Shown here one piece after another: positions 8,447 through 17,806 of a stretch of 64,000 nucleotides of DNA. Location of the stretch: positions 682,001 through 746,000 of the forward strand of contig NZ_CP022881.1 of NCBI RefSeq assembly GCF_003491325.1, in the 5' to 3' direction. This DNA is from Staphylococcus sp. M0911 (GTDB lineage: Bacteria; Bacillota; Bacilli; Staphylococcales; Staphylococcaceae). Positions within the stretch are counted from its first letter, which is position 1. Each line of letters begins with the position of its first letter. A program made the position numbers and the translations under genes. The notes below the pieces were generated by a model. It had not been told where the DNA came from. It was given only the letters and a program-made list of their open reading frames with translations, and did not search any database.

Positions 8447-9652
8447 TTATTCATAAGAATAGGAATGTCTAACTTTTTTGCCATGTACCAAGAAGTAAAC
8501 GGCTGTTGTCAATAGTCCTAATATCGCCATTGCTCCATAAATTTGACCATATGAAACCATATGCGTAAATAATCCTAAGAATGAAGGTCCAAAGCCTACG
8601 CCGATATCTAGACCAATAAAATAAGTTGAAGTGGCTAAACCATATTTGGATGATGGTGATACTTTAATGGAAATAGCTTGCATAGATGAAGAAAGATTTC
8701 CATAACCGATACCTAGTAAAATACCAGCAAGTAATAATAAGCCACTATTATAACTGAAAACTAAACAAATAAAACATAATATCTGTGCAATGAATGCTGG
8801 ATAAACCACAACATTTTCATTTTTATTATCCATGAGACGGCCTGCTATAGGTCGAGTGACTAATGAAGCAATAGCATAGAAAATAAAGAAGTAACTTGCG
8901 GCATTAACTAAGTCACGTTGTTCTGCAAACACTTGTAAATAAGTTAAAATAGCTGCATAAGTCACACCAATTAACATCATCACGATGGCTACTGGAACTG
9001 CCTCTTTAGCGATGAAGTTGTGGATACTGAAACCTTTATGTCCTGAATCATTATGACTAGGTTTAACAGTTTCAAAGTCAATTTTAATGAATAACGATAA
9101 AAGTAAACCAATGATACCTAATATAATACATAAAGTGAATAGAACAGTTATTGAAAAGGCATTAAGTAGTAGAATACCAAAGAAAGGTCCTACGGCAGTT
9201 CCTAAAACTAAACTTAATGAAAACAAACTGATACCTTCACTTTTACGAGTTTGTGGCGTTACGTAAGCTGCTATAGTACCAGTGGCTGTAGTAGCAATTG
9301 CTGTAGCAATACCATTAATCAAACGTACAAACATTAAGAAATAAATATTACTCGGAATAAAATAAAGTGCTTGAGTTACTATTAAACAACTTAAACCAAA
9401 TATTAATATCTTTTTAGGACCAAATAAATTTACATATTTACCTGTTCCAAAACGACCGATTAATGATCCCACAATAAATAAACCAACGACAAGGCCGGCT
9501 AAACTATCTGAGGCATGATATTCAGATTTACTATATCCAGCAATTACAACAATCAACAAATACATACATAAGTATACGAAAAAGTTTATGATGAAATTTA
9601 GATTGAAGCGTTTGGTAAAAATAGGTGCTTTAGTTGCTGACGATTCATTCAT
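8447..9652 (-). CDS. Major facilitator superfamily transporter, probable drug or metabolite efflux
   Basis: A 401-residue protein with about twelve hydrophobic segments and a central cytoplasmic loop near residues 187-205. The MFS motif A-like stretch GRFGTGKYVNLFGPKK lies between helices 2 and 3, with RPIAGRLMDNKNENV as its counterpart in the second half. It overlaps the upstream MarR gene by four bases, so the two form one operon. This is the usual layout for an efflux pump under its own repressor. The substrate cannot be read from sequence. Confidence 0.85.
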   Translation of the reverse strand: MNESSATKAPIFTKRFNLNFIINFFVYLCMYLLIVVIAGYSKSEYHASDSLAGLVVGLFIVGSLIGRFGTGKYVNLFGPKKILIFGLSCLIVTQALYFIPSNIYFLMFVRLINGIATAIATTATGTIAAYVTPQTRKSEGISLFSLSLVLGTAVGPFFGILLLNAFSITVLFTLCIILGIIGLLLSLFIKIDFETVKPSHNDSGHKGFSIHNFIAKEAVPVAIVMMLIGVTYAAILTYLQVFAEQRDLVNAASYFFIFYAIASLVTRPIAGRLMDNKNENVVVYPAFIAQILCFICLVFSYNSGLLLLAGILLGIGYGNLSSSMQAISIKVSPSSKYGLATSTYFIGLDIGVGFGPSFLGLFTHMVSYGQIYGAMAILGLLTTAVYFLVHGKKVRHSYSYE

Positions 9653-10083
9653 TCTTGACTCTCCTTTAGTATTGTTTCATAAATGATAGACATTGACTCG
9701 ATAATTTTTGATAATTGTTGCTCATTAATACCTGATTTCTTAATAATTTCACTTTGTATCTCATTAACCTCATTATTTATCGCGTTATATAATTGCATGC
9801 CTTCTTTTGTTAAGCTCAACCATTTTTGACGCTTGTCATTACCCGTTGTAAATGTGATCAATTCTTTTTCTAATAATACTTTGATGAACTTTCGTGTTGT
9901 TGGTTTCTCTATAGAACGGCGATACGAAATATTAACTAACGTTGTCGGTTGGAATTGAGCTATGTCTTTTAAAACAAGCCATTGACCAGTATGAATGTCA
10001 TATCGGTCTAATATTGGTTGCGTTAATTTAATATAAGGTCGGTAAATACTTATAAAACTATTAAAAAAATCATTACTAATCAT
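9649..10083 (-). CDS. MarR-family transcriptional regulator
   Basis: Winged-helix protein of 144 residues. The recognition region LVNISYRRSIEKPTTRKFIKVLLEKELI and the wing TGNDKRQKWLSLTKEG match MarR proteins. I start at 10083, which has GGGGTG six bases upstream; the in-frame ATG at 10101 has no ribosome site. A gttagc-tta-gctaac palindrome lies just upstream, and the MFS gene overlaps its 3' end, so it probably represses itself and the transporter in the absence of a small ligand. Confidence 0.85.
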   Translation of the reverse strand: MISNDFFNSFISIYRPYIKLTQPILDRYDIHTGQWLVLKDIAQFQPTTLVNISYRRSIEKPTTRKFIKVLLEKELITFTTGNDKRQKWLSLTKEGMQLYNAINNEVNEIQSEIIKKSGINEQQLSKIIESMSIIYETILKESQE

Positions 10084-10104
10084 GAGTACACCCCAAAACA
10101 TTTG

Positions 10105-10128
10105 TTAATTAGTTAGCTTAGCTAACCT
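10105..10128. promoter_or_regulatory. Candidate MarR operator
   Basis: GTTAGC at 10112-10117 and its complement GCTAAC at 10121-10126 flank a 3-base centre, inside AT-rich promoter DNA about 30 bases upstream of the MarR start. MarR dimers typically bind such short dyads in their own promoters; the assignment is by position. Confidence 0.55.
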
Positions 10129-10258
10129 TTTTAAAACGCAAGCATTATTATAGGACTAATAGCTATATTTTGCAATACTTTTTTGCTAGGTTTTAGAAGT
10201 AAATTATTGCTACATTTGTTAAAATAAGAATTAAGAAATGCAAAAAGGAGCTCATAAC

Positions 10259-11020
10259 ATGGATTTGAAATTTGATCATATCATTCATTACATTGATCAA
10301 TTAGAGCAATTTAAGTTTCCAGGTGAGGTAGTTAAACTCAATTCCGGAGGTAAACACCATAAATTTGGAACATTTAATAAGTTGTCCTATATAAATGAAA
10401 ATTACATAGAATTTTTAGATGTAGAAGATCAAGAGAAATTGCAAAAATTAGCGAAAACTGAAGAAGGAAGAGTATCATTTGCAACAAAAATCGCTCAAGA
10501 TAATTTTAAACAGGGGTTTAAAACAATATGTTTAAGAACTAGTAATATTGATGCGATTAAACAGACTTTAGAAGAAAGAAACATAGATGTCATTGGCCCT
10601 GTAAATATGGAAAGAGAAACTAAAAAGGGTGAAAAAATAACTTGGCGTCTTCTCTATATTGCTGATCCTAGTTATATGGTCAACCCCCCATTTTTTATTC
10701 AATGGGATCAAGGGGACGCAAATCGACATGAACAACTTAAGTCGTTGTATCAAACTCAATTTTCTATTGATATGATTATGGTTTCAAGTAGTAAGAGAGC
10801 TCAGACAGTGAATAACTGGCAAAATTGGTTTGATATGGAAATAGTTGAAGAGACTGAAAAATATACGGATTTAATTTTGAAAGAAGATCAGATTTATTTC
10901 CGTATTGAAGATGGTAAACAATCGGGTTATCATACAGTAGTTCTTAAAGATACTGAAGCGACAGCACCATATTCACTATATATTAGAGGTGCTAAATATC
11001 GATTCGAGCCGATTCATTAA
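10259..11020 (+). CDS. VOC-fold (glyoxalase-like domain) protein
   Basis: A 253-residue protein whose start (DLKFDHIIHYIDQLE) and metal-ligand-like LDHI/H pattern, plus NENYIEFLDVED, match the glyoxalase-like family annotated in many Firmicutes. Two beta-alpha-beta modules are suggested (about residues 1-130 and 150-253, the second with IYFRIEDGKQSGYHTVVLKD). The start at 10259 follows AAAGGAG; the frame opens earlier at 10238 within that site. No enzyme activity can be assigned. It is divergent from the MarR gene, so a shared control region is possible. Confidence 0.7.
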   Translation: MDLKFDHIIHYIDQLEQFKFPGEVVKLNSGGKHHKFGTFNKLSYINENYIEFLDVEDQEKLQKLAKTEEGRVSFATKIAQDNFKQGFKTICLRTSNIDAIKQTLEERNIDVIGPVNMERETKKGEKITWRLLYIADPSYMVNPPFFIQWDQGDANRHEQLKSLYQTQFSIDMIMVSSSKRAQTVNNWQNWFDMEIVEETEKYTDLILKEDQIYFRIEDGKQSGYHTVVLKDTEATAPYSLYIRGAKYRFEPIH

Positions 11021-11268
11021 TAAAGATAATTATAAGCACTTTGAATAATAATAGAGATATGAATGCAAGCAATGATAACTGATAAAATACTCAAGTAATT
11101 ACTTAATGATGTAGTTCTAATTAATAAAAATAGTATAGATAATACTAAAGTGAATGCTGCTATAATGACTTTCAGACTATAGTAGTCGCTGGAAAATCCA
11201 CTTTGTACAGAAGTGAAAATAGCAATCAGATTTAAAACAATTAACAAAACGATAAGTGTTGGACGCAT
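11017..11268 (-). CDS. Small integral membrane protein, function unknown
   Basis: 83 residues from the ATG at 11268, or 86 from an in-frame GTG at 11277 that is nearer to the AAAGGAAAG ribosome site. Three hydrophobic segments are visible: about residues 4-20 (LIVLLIVLNLIAIF), 31-49 and 55-75. The stop overlaps the convergent upstream gene by three bases. I recognise no family. The hydrophobic pattern and placement between genes make it a plausible real gene. Confidence 0.6.
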   Translation of the reverse strand: MRPTLIVLLIVLNLIAIFTSVQSGFSSDYYSLKVIIAAFTLVLSILFLLIRTTSLSNYLSILSVIIACIHISIIIQSAYNYLY

Positions 11269-11415
11269 AAAACACACTTCTTTCCTTTAAAATTAGGTAA
11301 TATATTATATCAATATTAATATAATTTTAAAGACAAATTCAACTTGATAGATATACGCATCAAATATTGATGGAAATAGAATTAAATATTGAAGTTTAAT
11401 CGTTAATGTGTTTTG

Positions 11416-11444
11416 TCGACACTTATATCCAGACGATGTATAAT
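11416..11444 (+). promoter_or_regulatory. Sigma-A promoter of femX
   Basis: TCGACA at 11416-11421 (one mismatch to TTGACA) and TATAAT at 11439-11444 with a 17-base spacer, 37 bases before the femX start. Confidence 0.75.
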
Positions 11445-11481
11445 TATAGGTATTGTTAATATAAAGGAGATATTATAAACC

Positions 11482-12732
11482 ATGGAAAAGATGAATATCA
11501 CTAATCAAGAACATGACGCATTTGTAAAATCTCATCCAAATGGCGATTTACTGCAACTCACGAAATGGGCAGAAACTAAGAAATTGACTGGATGGTATTC
11601 AAGAAGAATTGCGGTTGGTGAAAATGGTGAAATCAAAGGTGTTGGACAATTATTATTTAAAAAGATTCCTAAACTACCATTTACATTATGTTATGTTTCA
11701 AGAGGATTTGTAACAGATTATGATAACAAAGATGCGTTATCAAAATTATTAGAAGAAGCGAAAAAAGTAGCTAAAGACGAAAAAGCCTATGCTATTAAAA
11801 TAGATCCAGATGTTGAAGTAGAAAATGGTACTGAAGCGTTGAAAAATTTACGTAACCTTGGCTTTAGACACAAAGGATTTAAAGAAGGCTTATCTAAAGA
11901 TTATATTCAACCTAGAATGACTATGATTACACCAATAGATAAATCAGACGAAGAGATTATTCAAAGTTTTGAAAGACGAAATCGATCTAAAGTAAGGCTT
12001 GCCCTTAAACGTGGGACAAAAGTTGAAAGAGCTGGCAGAGACGGCTTGAAAACTTTTGCACATTTAATGCAAATTACTGGTGAACGTGACGGTTTCTTAA
12101 CACGTGACATTAGCTATTTTGAAAATATTTATGATGCATTACACGATGATGGTGATGCAGAATTATTCTTAGTTAAACTAGAACCTAAACCAGTACTTGA
12201 AACGGTAAATTCAGAAATTAAAGACTTAGAAAATGAAATTGAAAAGCTTCAAAATAAAAAGCAAGACAAAAAAACATTAAATAAAATTAATGATGCAAAT
12301 AGCAAAATTAAAAAGTCTCAGGATTTAAAAAATGATTTACTAGAACTTGAAAAAGAGCATCCAGACGGTATTTATCTATCAGGTGCATTATTAATGTTTG
12401 CAGGAAATAAATCATATTACTTATATGGCGCATCATCTAACGATTTCCGTGATTTCCTACCAAACCATCATATGCAATATACAATGATGAAATATGCACG
12501 TGATCATGGTGCAACAACTTATGACTTTGGCGGAACTGATAATAATCCAGACAAAGAGTCTGATCACTATGGATTATGGACGTTCAAAAAAGTATGGGGC
12601 ACTTATTTAAGTGAAAAAATTGGTGAATTTGACTATGTTTTAAATCAACCATTGTATCAACTTATCGAACAAGTGAAACCTAAATTAACTAAAGCTAAAA
12701 TTAAACTTTCACGAAAATTAAAACGTAAATAA
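11482..12732 (+). CDS. femX: Lipid II glycine glycyltransferase FemX (FmhB)
   Basis: Adds the first glycine of the pentaglycine bridge to the lysine of lipid II at the inner face of the membrane, using glycyl-tRNA; FemA and FemB, elsewhere, extend it. Two GNAT-like subdomains (about residues 1-155 and 156-240 plus 295-395) are split by a charged coiled-coil arm near residues 245-292 (EIKDLENEIEKLQNKKQ). The 416-residue length and motifs such as RNRSKVRLALKRG and YDFGGTDNNPDKESDHYGLW agree with S. aureus FemX, which is essential. GGAGATATT precedes the ATG. Own promoter and terminator: a single-gene unit. Confidence 0.96.
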   Translation: MEKMNITNQEHDAFVKSHPNGDLLQLTKWAETKKLTGWYSRRIAVGENGEIKGVGQLLFKKIPKLPFTLCYVSRGFVTDYDNKDALSKLLEEAKKVAKDEKAYAIKIDPDVEVENGTEALKNLRNLGFRHKGFKEGLSKDYIQPRMTMITPIDKSDEEIIQSFERRNRSKVRLALKRGTKVERAGRDGLKTFAHLMQITGERDGFLTRDISYFENIYDALHDDGDAELFLVKLEPKPVLETVNSEIKDLENEIEKLQNKKQDKKTLNKINDANSKIKKSQDLKNDLLELEKEHPDGIYLSGALLMFAGNKSYYLYGASSNDFRDFLPNHHMQYTMMKYARDHGATTYDFGGTDNNPDKESDHYGLWTFKKVWGTYLSEKIGEFDYVLNQPLYQLIEQVKPKLTKAKIKLSRKLKRK

Positions 12733-12746
12733 ATTTAACCATTTTA

Positions 12747-12787
12747 TCTGAACGATTCTATTTATAAAAGAACGTTCAGATTTTTTT
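12747..12787 (+). terminator. femX terminator
   Basis: TCTGAACG (12747-12754) and CGTTCAGA (12773-12780) form a stem followed at once by seven T. Confidence 0.8.
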
Positions 12788-12854
12788 GAATGAACATTGC
12801 AATTTATGAGTATCGAACTAATACTAGAAATTAATAAAAGGGGACACTTGATAA

Positions 12855-15800
12855 ATGATAAAAAAACTATTGCAATTTTCTCTTGGTAATAAATTCGCCA
12901 TCTTCCTTATGGTATTACTTGTAATTTTGGGAGGCGTATATGCTAGCGCGAAATTAAAACTTGAATTATTACCAGATGTTGAAAATCCTATGATTTCTGT
13001 CCAAACAACAATGCCAGGTGCAACACCGCAAACGACACAAGATGAAATTAGTAGTAAAATTGATAGCCAAGTGAGATCGATGGCTTATGTTAAAAGTGTC
13101 AAAACAGAATCTATTCAAAATGCTTCTATAGTGACTGTTGAATATAACAATGACACAGATATGGATAAAGCAGAGGAACAATTAAAGAAGGAAATAGACA
13201 AAATCAAATTTAAAGATGGTGTCAGTGACCCTGAATTAACACGTAATTCGATGGATGCCTTTCCTATTATCGCATATTCTTTAACTGATAAAGATAATGA
13301 TCTAAAATCGGTGACGAAAAAGTTAAATCAACAACTTATTCCTAAATTACAAACGATTGATGGTGTTCAAAATGCACAATTAAATGGTCAAACCAATCGT
13401 GAAGTGACATTGAAATTTAAACAAAAAGAGTTAGATAGTAAAGGTGTTACGGCAGACGATGTTGAAAACTATCTGAAGACTGCCACTAGGGAAACACCTT
13501 TAGGTTTATTCCAATTTGGAGATACAGACAAATCGATTGTTGTAGATGGACAATTTACTTCTGTTAATGCATTTAAGAATTTAAAGATACCAGCGACAAT
13601 TGCTGGTCAAGGACAAAGTAGTGACAGTGGAAGTGATGATAATCAGGATAGTGAAAGTTTAATGCCATCAGAGCCATCATCGGCAAGTAGTTCAAAGCAA
13701 GGTTCGTCTAGCTCAATGCCATCATTTAAATTAAAAGATGTAGCGGATATATCAGTTGGTGATGAACGTACATCAATTTCTAAAACAAACGGCAAGGACG
13801 CAGTTAACTTACAAATTACTAAAGCACAAGATGCTAATACTGTTCAAGTTGCCAAAGATGTACAGAAAAAAGTAGATGAATTTGAAAAAAATAATAGTGA
13901 AATGAAAGCCATTAAAACAATGGATACTGCAAAGCCTATTGAAGATTCATTATATACGATGATTGAAAAAGCAGCCTTAGGTACCATTGTAGCTATAGTA
14001 GTTATACTTCTATTCTTAAGAAATATAAGAACAACGGCTATTTCAATTGTTTCAATACCAATGTCAATCTTAATAGCATTAGTTGCACTTAAATTATCTA
14101 ATGTATCATTAAATATATTGACATTAGGTGCCCTAACAGTAGCAATTGGACGTGTCATTGATGATTCCATTGTTGTTGTAGAAAATATATATAGACGCTT
14201 ATCAGATAGAAATGAACAACTGAAAGGTGACTCACTTATTGTCAGTGCTACAACGGAAGTGTTTAAACCTATTCTATCTTCAACTCTTGTGACTATCATC
14301 GTATTCTTACCACTAGCATTCGTATCAGGATCAGTTGGTGAGATGTTCAGACCATTTGCATTAGCGATCACATTCAGTTTATTAGCGTCATTATTAGTAT
14401 CTATTACTGTTGTTCCGGCATTAGGTTCAACATTGTTTAGAAAAGGAATTCAAACTAAACCTGAGAAACAAGCGCAAGGTGTAATCAGCAGTGGTTATAA
14501 AAAGTTACTCAATTGGTCTCTCAATCATAAATGGATAGTTATTATCATTAGTATTGTGCTACTAGTAGGCAGTATTGGTCTAGGTGCAGCTAAACTAGGT
14601 ACAAGCTACATTTCATCAGGTGATAATAAATTCATGGCGTTAACTTATACACCAAAGCCTGGAGAAACTGAAAAATCGGTGCTTGAACATGGTGAAGAAG
14701 TACAAAAATATCTTAAAACAAAAAATAAAGTAAAAACAGTACAATACTCAGTAGGTGGACCCACACCTTCTGATCCTACAGGAAGTACAAATAGTATGGC
14801 CTTGATGGTAGACTACGATAAAGACACACCTAACTTTGAGGAAGAACCAGATAAGGTCCTTAAGCATGTCGATTCCTTTAAACATCCAGGACAATGGAAA
14901 AACCAAGATTTAGGAACTGGTGCAGGTAATGATTCAATTGAAGTGACAGTTCAAGGACCTTCAACAGATGCGATTAAAGGCACAGTTCATAAAATAGAAA
15001 GTACTATGAAAGATGTTAAAGGTATCAATAATGTCAAATCCGACTTGTCAGAAACATATCAACAATATGAAGTTAAAGTTGACCAAAATAAAGCAGCTGA
15101 TAATGGTATATCAGCTAGTCAATTAGCTATGAATTTAAATGAAAACTTACCTGAAAAAACAGTTACGACAGTAAAAGAAAATGGTAAGAAAATTGATGTG
15201 AAAGTAAAACAAAACAAACAGACAGATTGGTCTCAAAATAAATTAGAAAATATCAAATTGAAGAAACCGACGGGTGGAACAATTAAATTAAGTGAGATTG
15301 CCAAACTGGAAAAATCATCAACACCAAGTAAACTAACACAAGAAGATGGTGACTATTCAACAACTGTTTCTGGTAAGATTACAAATAGCGATGTCGGTGG
15401 CACTTCTCAAAAAGTCATGTCAAAAGTGAATAAGATGGATAAACCTCACGGCGTAAAAGTAAACGTAGGTGGAGCAACAGATGATATTAATTCTGCTATG
15501 ACTCAACTTGCGATAGCCATGTTAGCTGCAATTATTATTGTATATCTTATCTTAGTGATTACGTTTAAAGGTGGTTTAGCACCATTTACCATTCTATTCT
15601 CGTTACCGTTTACAATTGTTGGTGTTGTACTGTCACTTGTAATTACTGGTGAAACAATTTCAGTACCAAGTCTAATTGGTATGTTGATGTTAATTGGTAT
15701 TGTAGTGACCAACGCTATTGTATTGATAGATAGAGTAATTAATAACGAAAAATCTGGAATGGATATGAAATCTGCATTGATAGAAGCAGGTGGCACAAGA

Positions 15801-16019
15801 ATACGACCTATTTTAATGACAGCTATTGCAACGATAGGCGCGTTGGTACCATTACTCTTTGGAGAAGACAGTTCTATACTCATTTCTAAAGGTATGGCTG
15901 CAACAGTTATTGGTGGACTTATTTCTTCAACGATATTAACACTTATCGTTGTTCCAGTAATTTATGAAATGTTATTTACACTTAAAGATAAATTATACCG
16001 AAAATTAAATAGAAAATAG
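12855..16019 (+). CDS. RND-family (AcrB/SwrC-like) membrane transporter
   Basis: Proton-driven transporter of 1054 residues with the AcrB plan: helix 1 (residues 13-31), a large outer loop, helices 2-6, a second loop, helices 8-12. The paired acids of helix 4 needed for proton relay are present at D436/D437 (GRVIDDSIVVVENI). The first outer loop carries a Ser/Asp-rich low-complexity insert at about residues 251-290. No membrane-fusion or outer-membrane partner is encoded nearby, as expected for a Gram-positive. Its place after femX matches S. aureus, where I recall the homologue being linked to cell-wall enzymes. Substrate unknown. Confidence 0.9.
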   Translation: MIKKLLQFSLGNKFAIFLMVLLVILGGVYASAKLKLELLPDVENPMISVQTTMPGATPQTTQDEISSKIDSQVRSMAYVKSVKTESIQNASIVTVEYNNDTDMDKAEEQLKKEIDKIKFKDGVSDPELTRNSMDAFPIIAYSLTDKDNDLKSVTKKLNQQLIPKLQTIDGVQNAQLNGQTNREVTLKFKQKELDSKGVTADDVENYLKTATRETPLGLFQFGDTDKSIVVDGQFTSVNAFKNLKIPATIAGQGQSSDSGSDDNQDSESLMPSEPSSASSSKQGSSSSMPSFKLKDVADISVGDERTSISKTNGKDAVNLQITKAQDANTVQVAKDVQKKVDEFEKNNSEMKAIKTMDTAKPIEDSLYTMIEKAALGTIVAIVVILLFLRNIRTTAISIVSIPMSILIALVALKLSNVSLNILTLGALTVAIGRVIDDSIVVVENIYRRLSDRNEQLKGDSLIVSATTEVFKPILSSTLVTIIVFLPLAFVSGSVGEMFRPFALAITFSLLASLLVSITVVPALGSTLFRKGIQTKPEKQAQGVISSGYKKLLNWSLNHKWIVIIISIVLLVGSIGLGAAKLGTSYISSGDNKFMALTYTPKPGETEKSVLEHGEEVQKYLKTKNKVKTVQYSVGGPTPSDPTGSTNSMALMVDYDKDTPNFEEEPDKVLKHVDSFKHPGQWKNQDLGTGAGNDSIEVTVQGPSTDAIKGTVHKIESTMKDVKGINNVKSDLSETYQQYEVKVDQNKAADNGISASQLAMNLNENLPEKTVTTVKENGKKIDVKVKQNKQTDWSQNKLENIKLKKPTGGTIKLSEIAKLEKSSTPSKLTQEDGDYSTTVSGKITNSDVGGTSQKVMSKVNKMDKPHGVKVNVGGATDDINSAMTQLAIAMLAAIIIVYLILVITFKGGLAPFTILFSLPFTIVGVVLSLVITGETISVPSLIGMLMLIGIVVTNAIVLIDRVINNEKSGMDMKSALIEAGGTRIRPILMTAIATIGALVPLLFGEDSSILISKGMAATVIGGLISSTILTLIVVPVIYEMLFTLKDKLYRKLNRK

Positions 16020-16024
16020 TATGT

Positions 16025-16064
16025 AAAAAGCCTCTTATCCCAACTAAGGGATAAGAGGCTTAAC
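16025..16064. terminator. Bidirectional terminator between the RND gene and a convergent membrane-protein gene
   Basis: AAGCCTCTTATCCC at 16028-16041 and its exact complement at 16048-16061 give a 14-bp perfect stem. Confidence 0.85.
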
Positions 16065-16066
16065 TA

Positions 16067-16384
16067 TTAATATAAAATTAAAGTAAGAATAATATAAATT
16101 ACGAATAATCCAATGGATAAGATGTTTAATATGTTTACACCTTTAATATCATTTTTAAGTGATTTAAATGCTGTTACTTCAACATTACCAACTAATAGTA
16201 ACAAGACTATGAATACCCACCAATTTTCATTTGGGAATTGCATTGTCGTAATAGCAACTACAAATAATAATAAAACAGCCATGATTATTCTTAAAATTCT
16301 AGTAAATATAGAATTCATTTTGAATATACTTATGTAACTTACAATTAAGTATAGTAAAGGTAATAAGATTAAGTATAATTTCAT
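16067..16384 (-). CDS. Hypothetical four-helix membrane protein
   Basis: 105 residues with hydrophobic segments near residues 2-20, 31-48, 55-70 and 84-104, and a basic, polar loop (FKSLKNDIKG) between the last two. The ATG is preceded by AAAGGATG at good spacing. It lies convergent to the RND gene and upstream of a small coiled-coil gene on the same strand, about 100 bases away. No recognised domain; membrane topology is the only supported statement. Confidence 0.65.
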   Translation of the reverse strand: MKLYLILLPLLYLIVSYISIFKMNSIFTRILRIIMAVLLLFVVAITTMQFPNENWWVFIVLLLLVGNVEVTAFKSLKNDIKGVNILNILSIGLFVIYIILTLILY

Positions 16385-16486
16385 GAATTGACATCCTTTC
16401 TATTTCGAATTTATATTAGCACGTTCTTTTATTTATGACTAGGATGTCTATAATAAAAATGTAATGATATTGTGACACTACAAACA

Positions 16487-16654
16487 CTATTGTTCATTTA
16501 TTTGCTTTCTCACCTTAGCCATCTCTTTTTCGATTTCTTCTAGTTGATTAACTAGTGGATCGATATTTTGATTTAATGACTCACGTTTTTCCAAGTCACC
16601 TTGAAGACGCGTATAATCATATTTTAGTTCAGCTAATTTAGACTCTAAATTCAT
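16487..16654 (-). CDS. Small coiled-coil protein, 55 residues
   Basis: A short gene reading MNLESKLAELKYDYTRLQGD and ending RKQINEQ. It has a canonical AAAGGAG nine bases upstream of the ATG. The sequence is almost entirely charged or polar with hydrophobic residues at heptad spacing (L7, L10, Y14, L17, L21; L38, I41, M45, V48, I52), so two coiled-coil helices joined near the DP at 32-33 are likely. I recall similar short proteins annotated in other staphylococci. No function can be assigned. It could be co-transcribed with the membrane protein downstream. Confidence 0.72.
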   Translation of the reverse strand: MNLESKLAELKYDYTRLQGDLEKRESLNQNIDPLVNQLEEIEKEMAKVRKQINEQ

Positions 16655-16789
16655 TCAAAGACAACTCCTTTATTAATTATTTTACAGAGTATTTAAATTA
16701 TATCATGAAACAAAGTGGTTCTAAAATTTATAGCAAATGTGTTAAAGTTATCAATTGTAAGAGTTGAGATACGTGAAAGAAGGGTTAGT

Positions 16790-17701
16790 ATGACGGAGCA
16801 ATTTGTAATGATTATTCTTTTAATCGCTTTAGGGTACTTTTTAAAGCGAATTAATTACTTAAAAGCAACGGATAGTCAAGTACTTTCCACTTTAGTTTTA
16901 AATGTAACCCTACCTTCTTTAGTGATTGTTAATTTGAATCATGCTGATTTAAATCCATCGTTTTCGATATTGCCTGTTATGATGATTATTTACGGAGTAT
17001 TAGCTAAAATTATTGTTATTTGGTGTTTTCGAAAATATAATAATCAAATGCGTGGTTCAGTAGGTATGATGATTGGTTCTATGAATATTGGATTATTTGC
17101 TTATCCACTCGTAGATGCTATTTGGCCGGGAACGGGTATGGTTTATTTTGGAATGGTTGATATTGGTGGAGCAGTAATTATGTTCGGTTTAACTTACTTT
17201 GTTGGTAGTTACTATAGTGAGGGAAGCGACCAATTTAACTTTAAATTTTTAGGTCTAAAACTCGTTCAGTCCGTTCCACTTGTTACATATATTGTTATGT
17301 TTACACTAAATATGGCTAACATTCATTTACCAAAAGTAGCCATAGATTTCTTTTCAATTTTAGGTAAAGCCAATATGCCAATGTCTATGATTTTATTAGG
17401 TGTTATGTTGAGTTTTACAATTGATCGAGCTTATTTACCTATTGCAATCAAATACCTATGCCTACATTATGGTATTGGTTTAGGTGCAGGACTACTGGTA
17501 CATTATTTCTTACCGGTATCTGATCAAATGATTAAAACGACATTATTAATCACATGGTTATTACCTGTAGGTGTGGCGATAATACCTTATTCAATCCAAT
17601 TTAAATACAAAACGTTACCTTTAATAGGTATGGTTACTAATTTAACGATTGTCATTAGTATTATTATATTATATATGTATCAAGCATTCTTTGTTTCATA
17701 G
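16790..17701 (+). CDS. AEC (auxin efflux carrier) family transporter
   Basis: 303 residues with about ten membrane helices, two five-helix halves joined by a short loop near residues 140-150 (SYYSEGSDQFNF). Polar glycine/proline breaks in helices (TLPSLV, MNIGLFAYPLV, LLPVGVAIIPYS) are typical of the family, which moves organic acids or amino-acid-like anions. I start at 16790 behind AGAAGGG; the open frame runs to 16715, but that extension is charged and precedes the first helix without a ribosome site. Single-gene unit. Confidence 0.82.
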   Translation: MTEQFVMIILLIALGYFLKRINYLKATDSQVLSTLVLNVTLPSLVIVNLNHADLNPSFSILPVMMIIYGVLAKIIVIWCFRKYNNQMRGSVGMMIGSMNIGLFAYPLVDAIWPGTGMVYFGMVDIGGAVIMFGLTYFVGSYYSEGSDQFNFKFLGLKLVQSVPLVTYIVMFTLNMANIHLPKVAIDFFSILGKANMPMSMILLGVMLSFTIDRAYLPIAIKYLCLHYGIGLGAGLLVHYFLPVSDQMIKTTLLITWLLPVGVAIIPYSIQFKYKTLPLIGMVTNLTIVISIIILYMYQAFFVS

Positions 17702-17720
17702 TCATTTTGTCATAGAGTTA

Positions 17721-17800
17721 AATAAAAAAACCATGCAATACATGCGGCCATAATGTTATTAAATAACATATACTATGCATGTATATTGCATGGTTTATTT
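17721..17800. terminator. Large cruciform-like bidirectional terminator
   Basis: AAACCATGCAAT (17728-17739) pairs perfectly with ATTGCATGGTTT (17785-17796). The stem continues with ACATGC/GCATGT after a 2-base bulge, and the loop holds a further hairpin ATGTTAT-TAA-ATAACAT. It lies between the convergent AEC and dehydrogenase genes. Confidence 0.75.
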
Positions 17801-17806
17801 TTCGAT

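Noticed and set aside
13844..14371. 175-codon open frame antisense to the RND transporter gene
   Set aside because: No ribosome site or own promoter; composition mirrors the sense membrane gene.
15503..15883. 126-codon open frame antisense to the RND transporter gene
   Set aside because: Shadow of a hydrophobic coding strand, with no independent signals.
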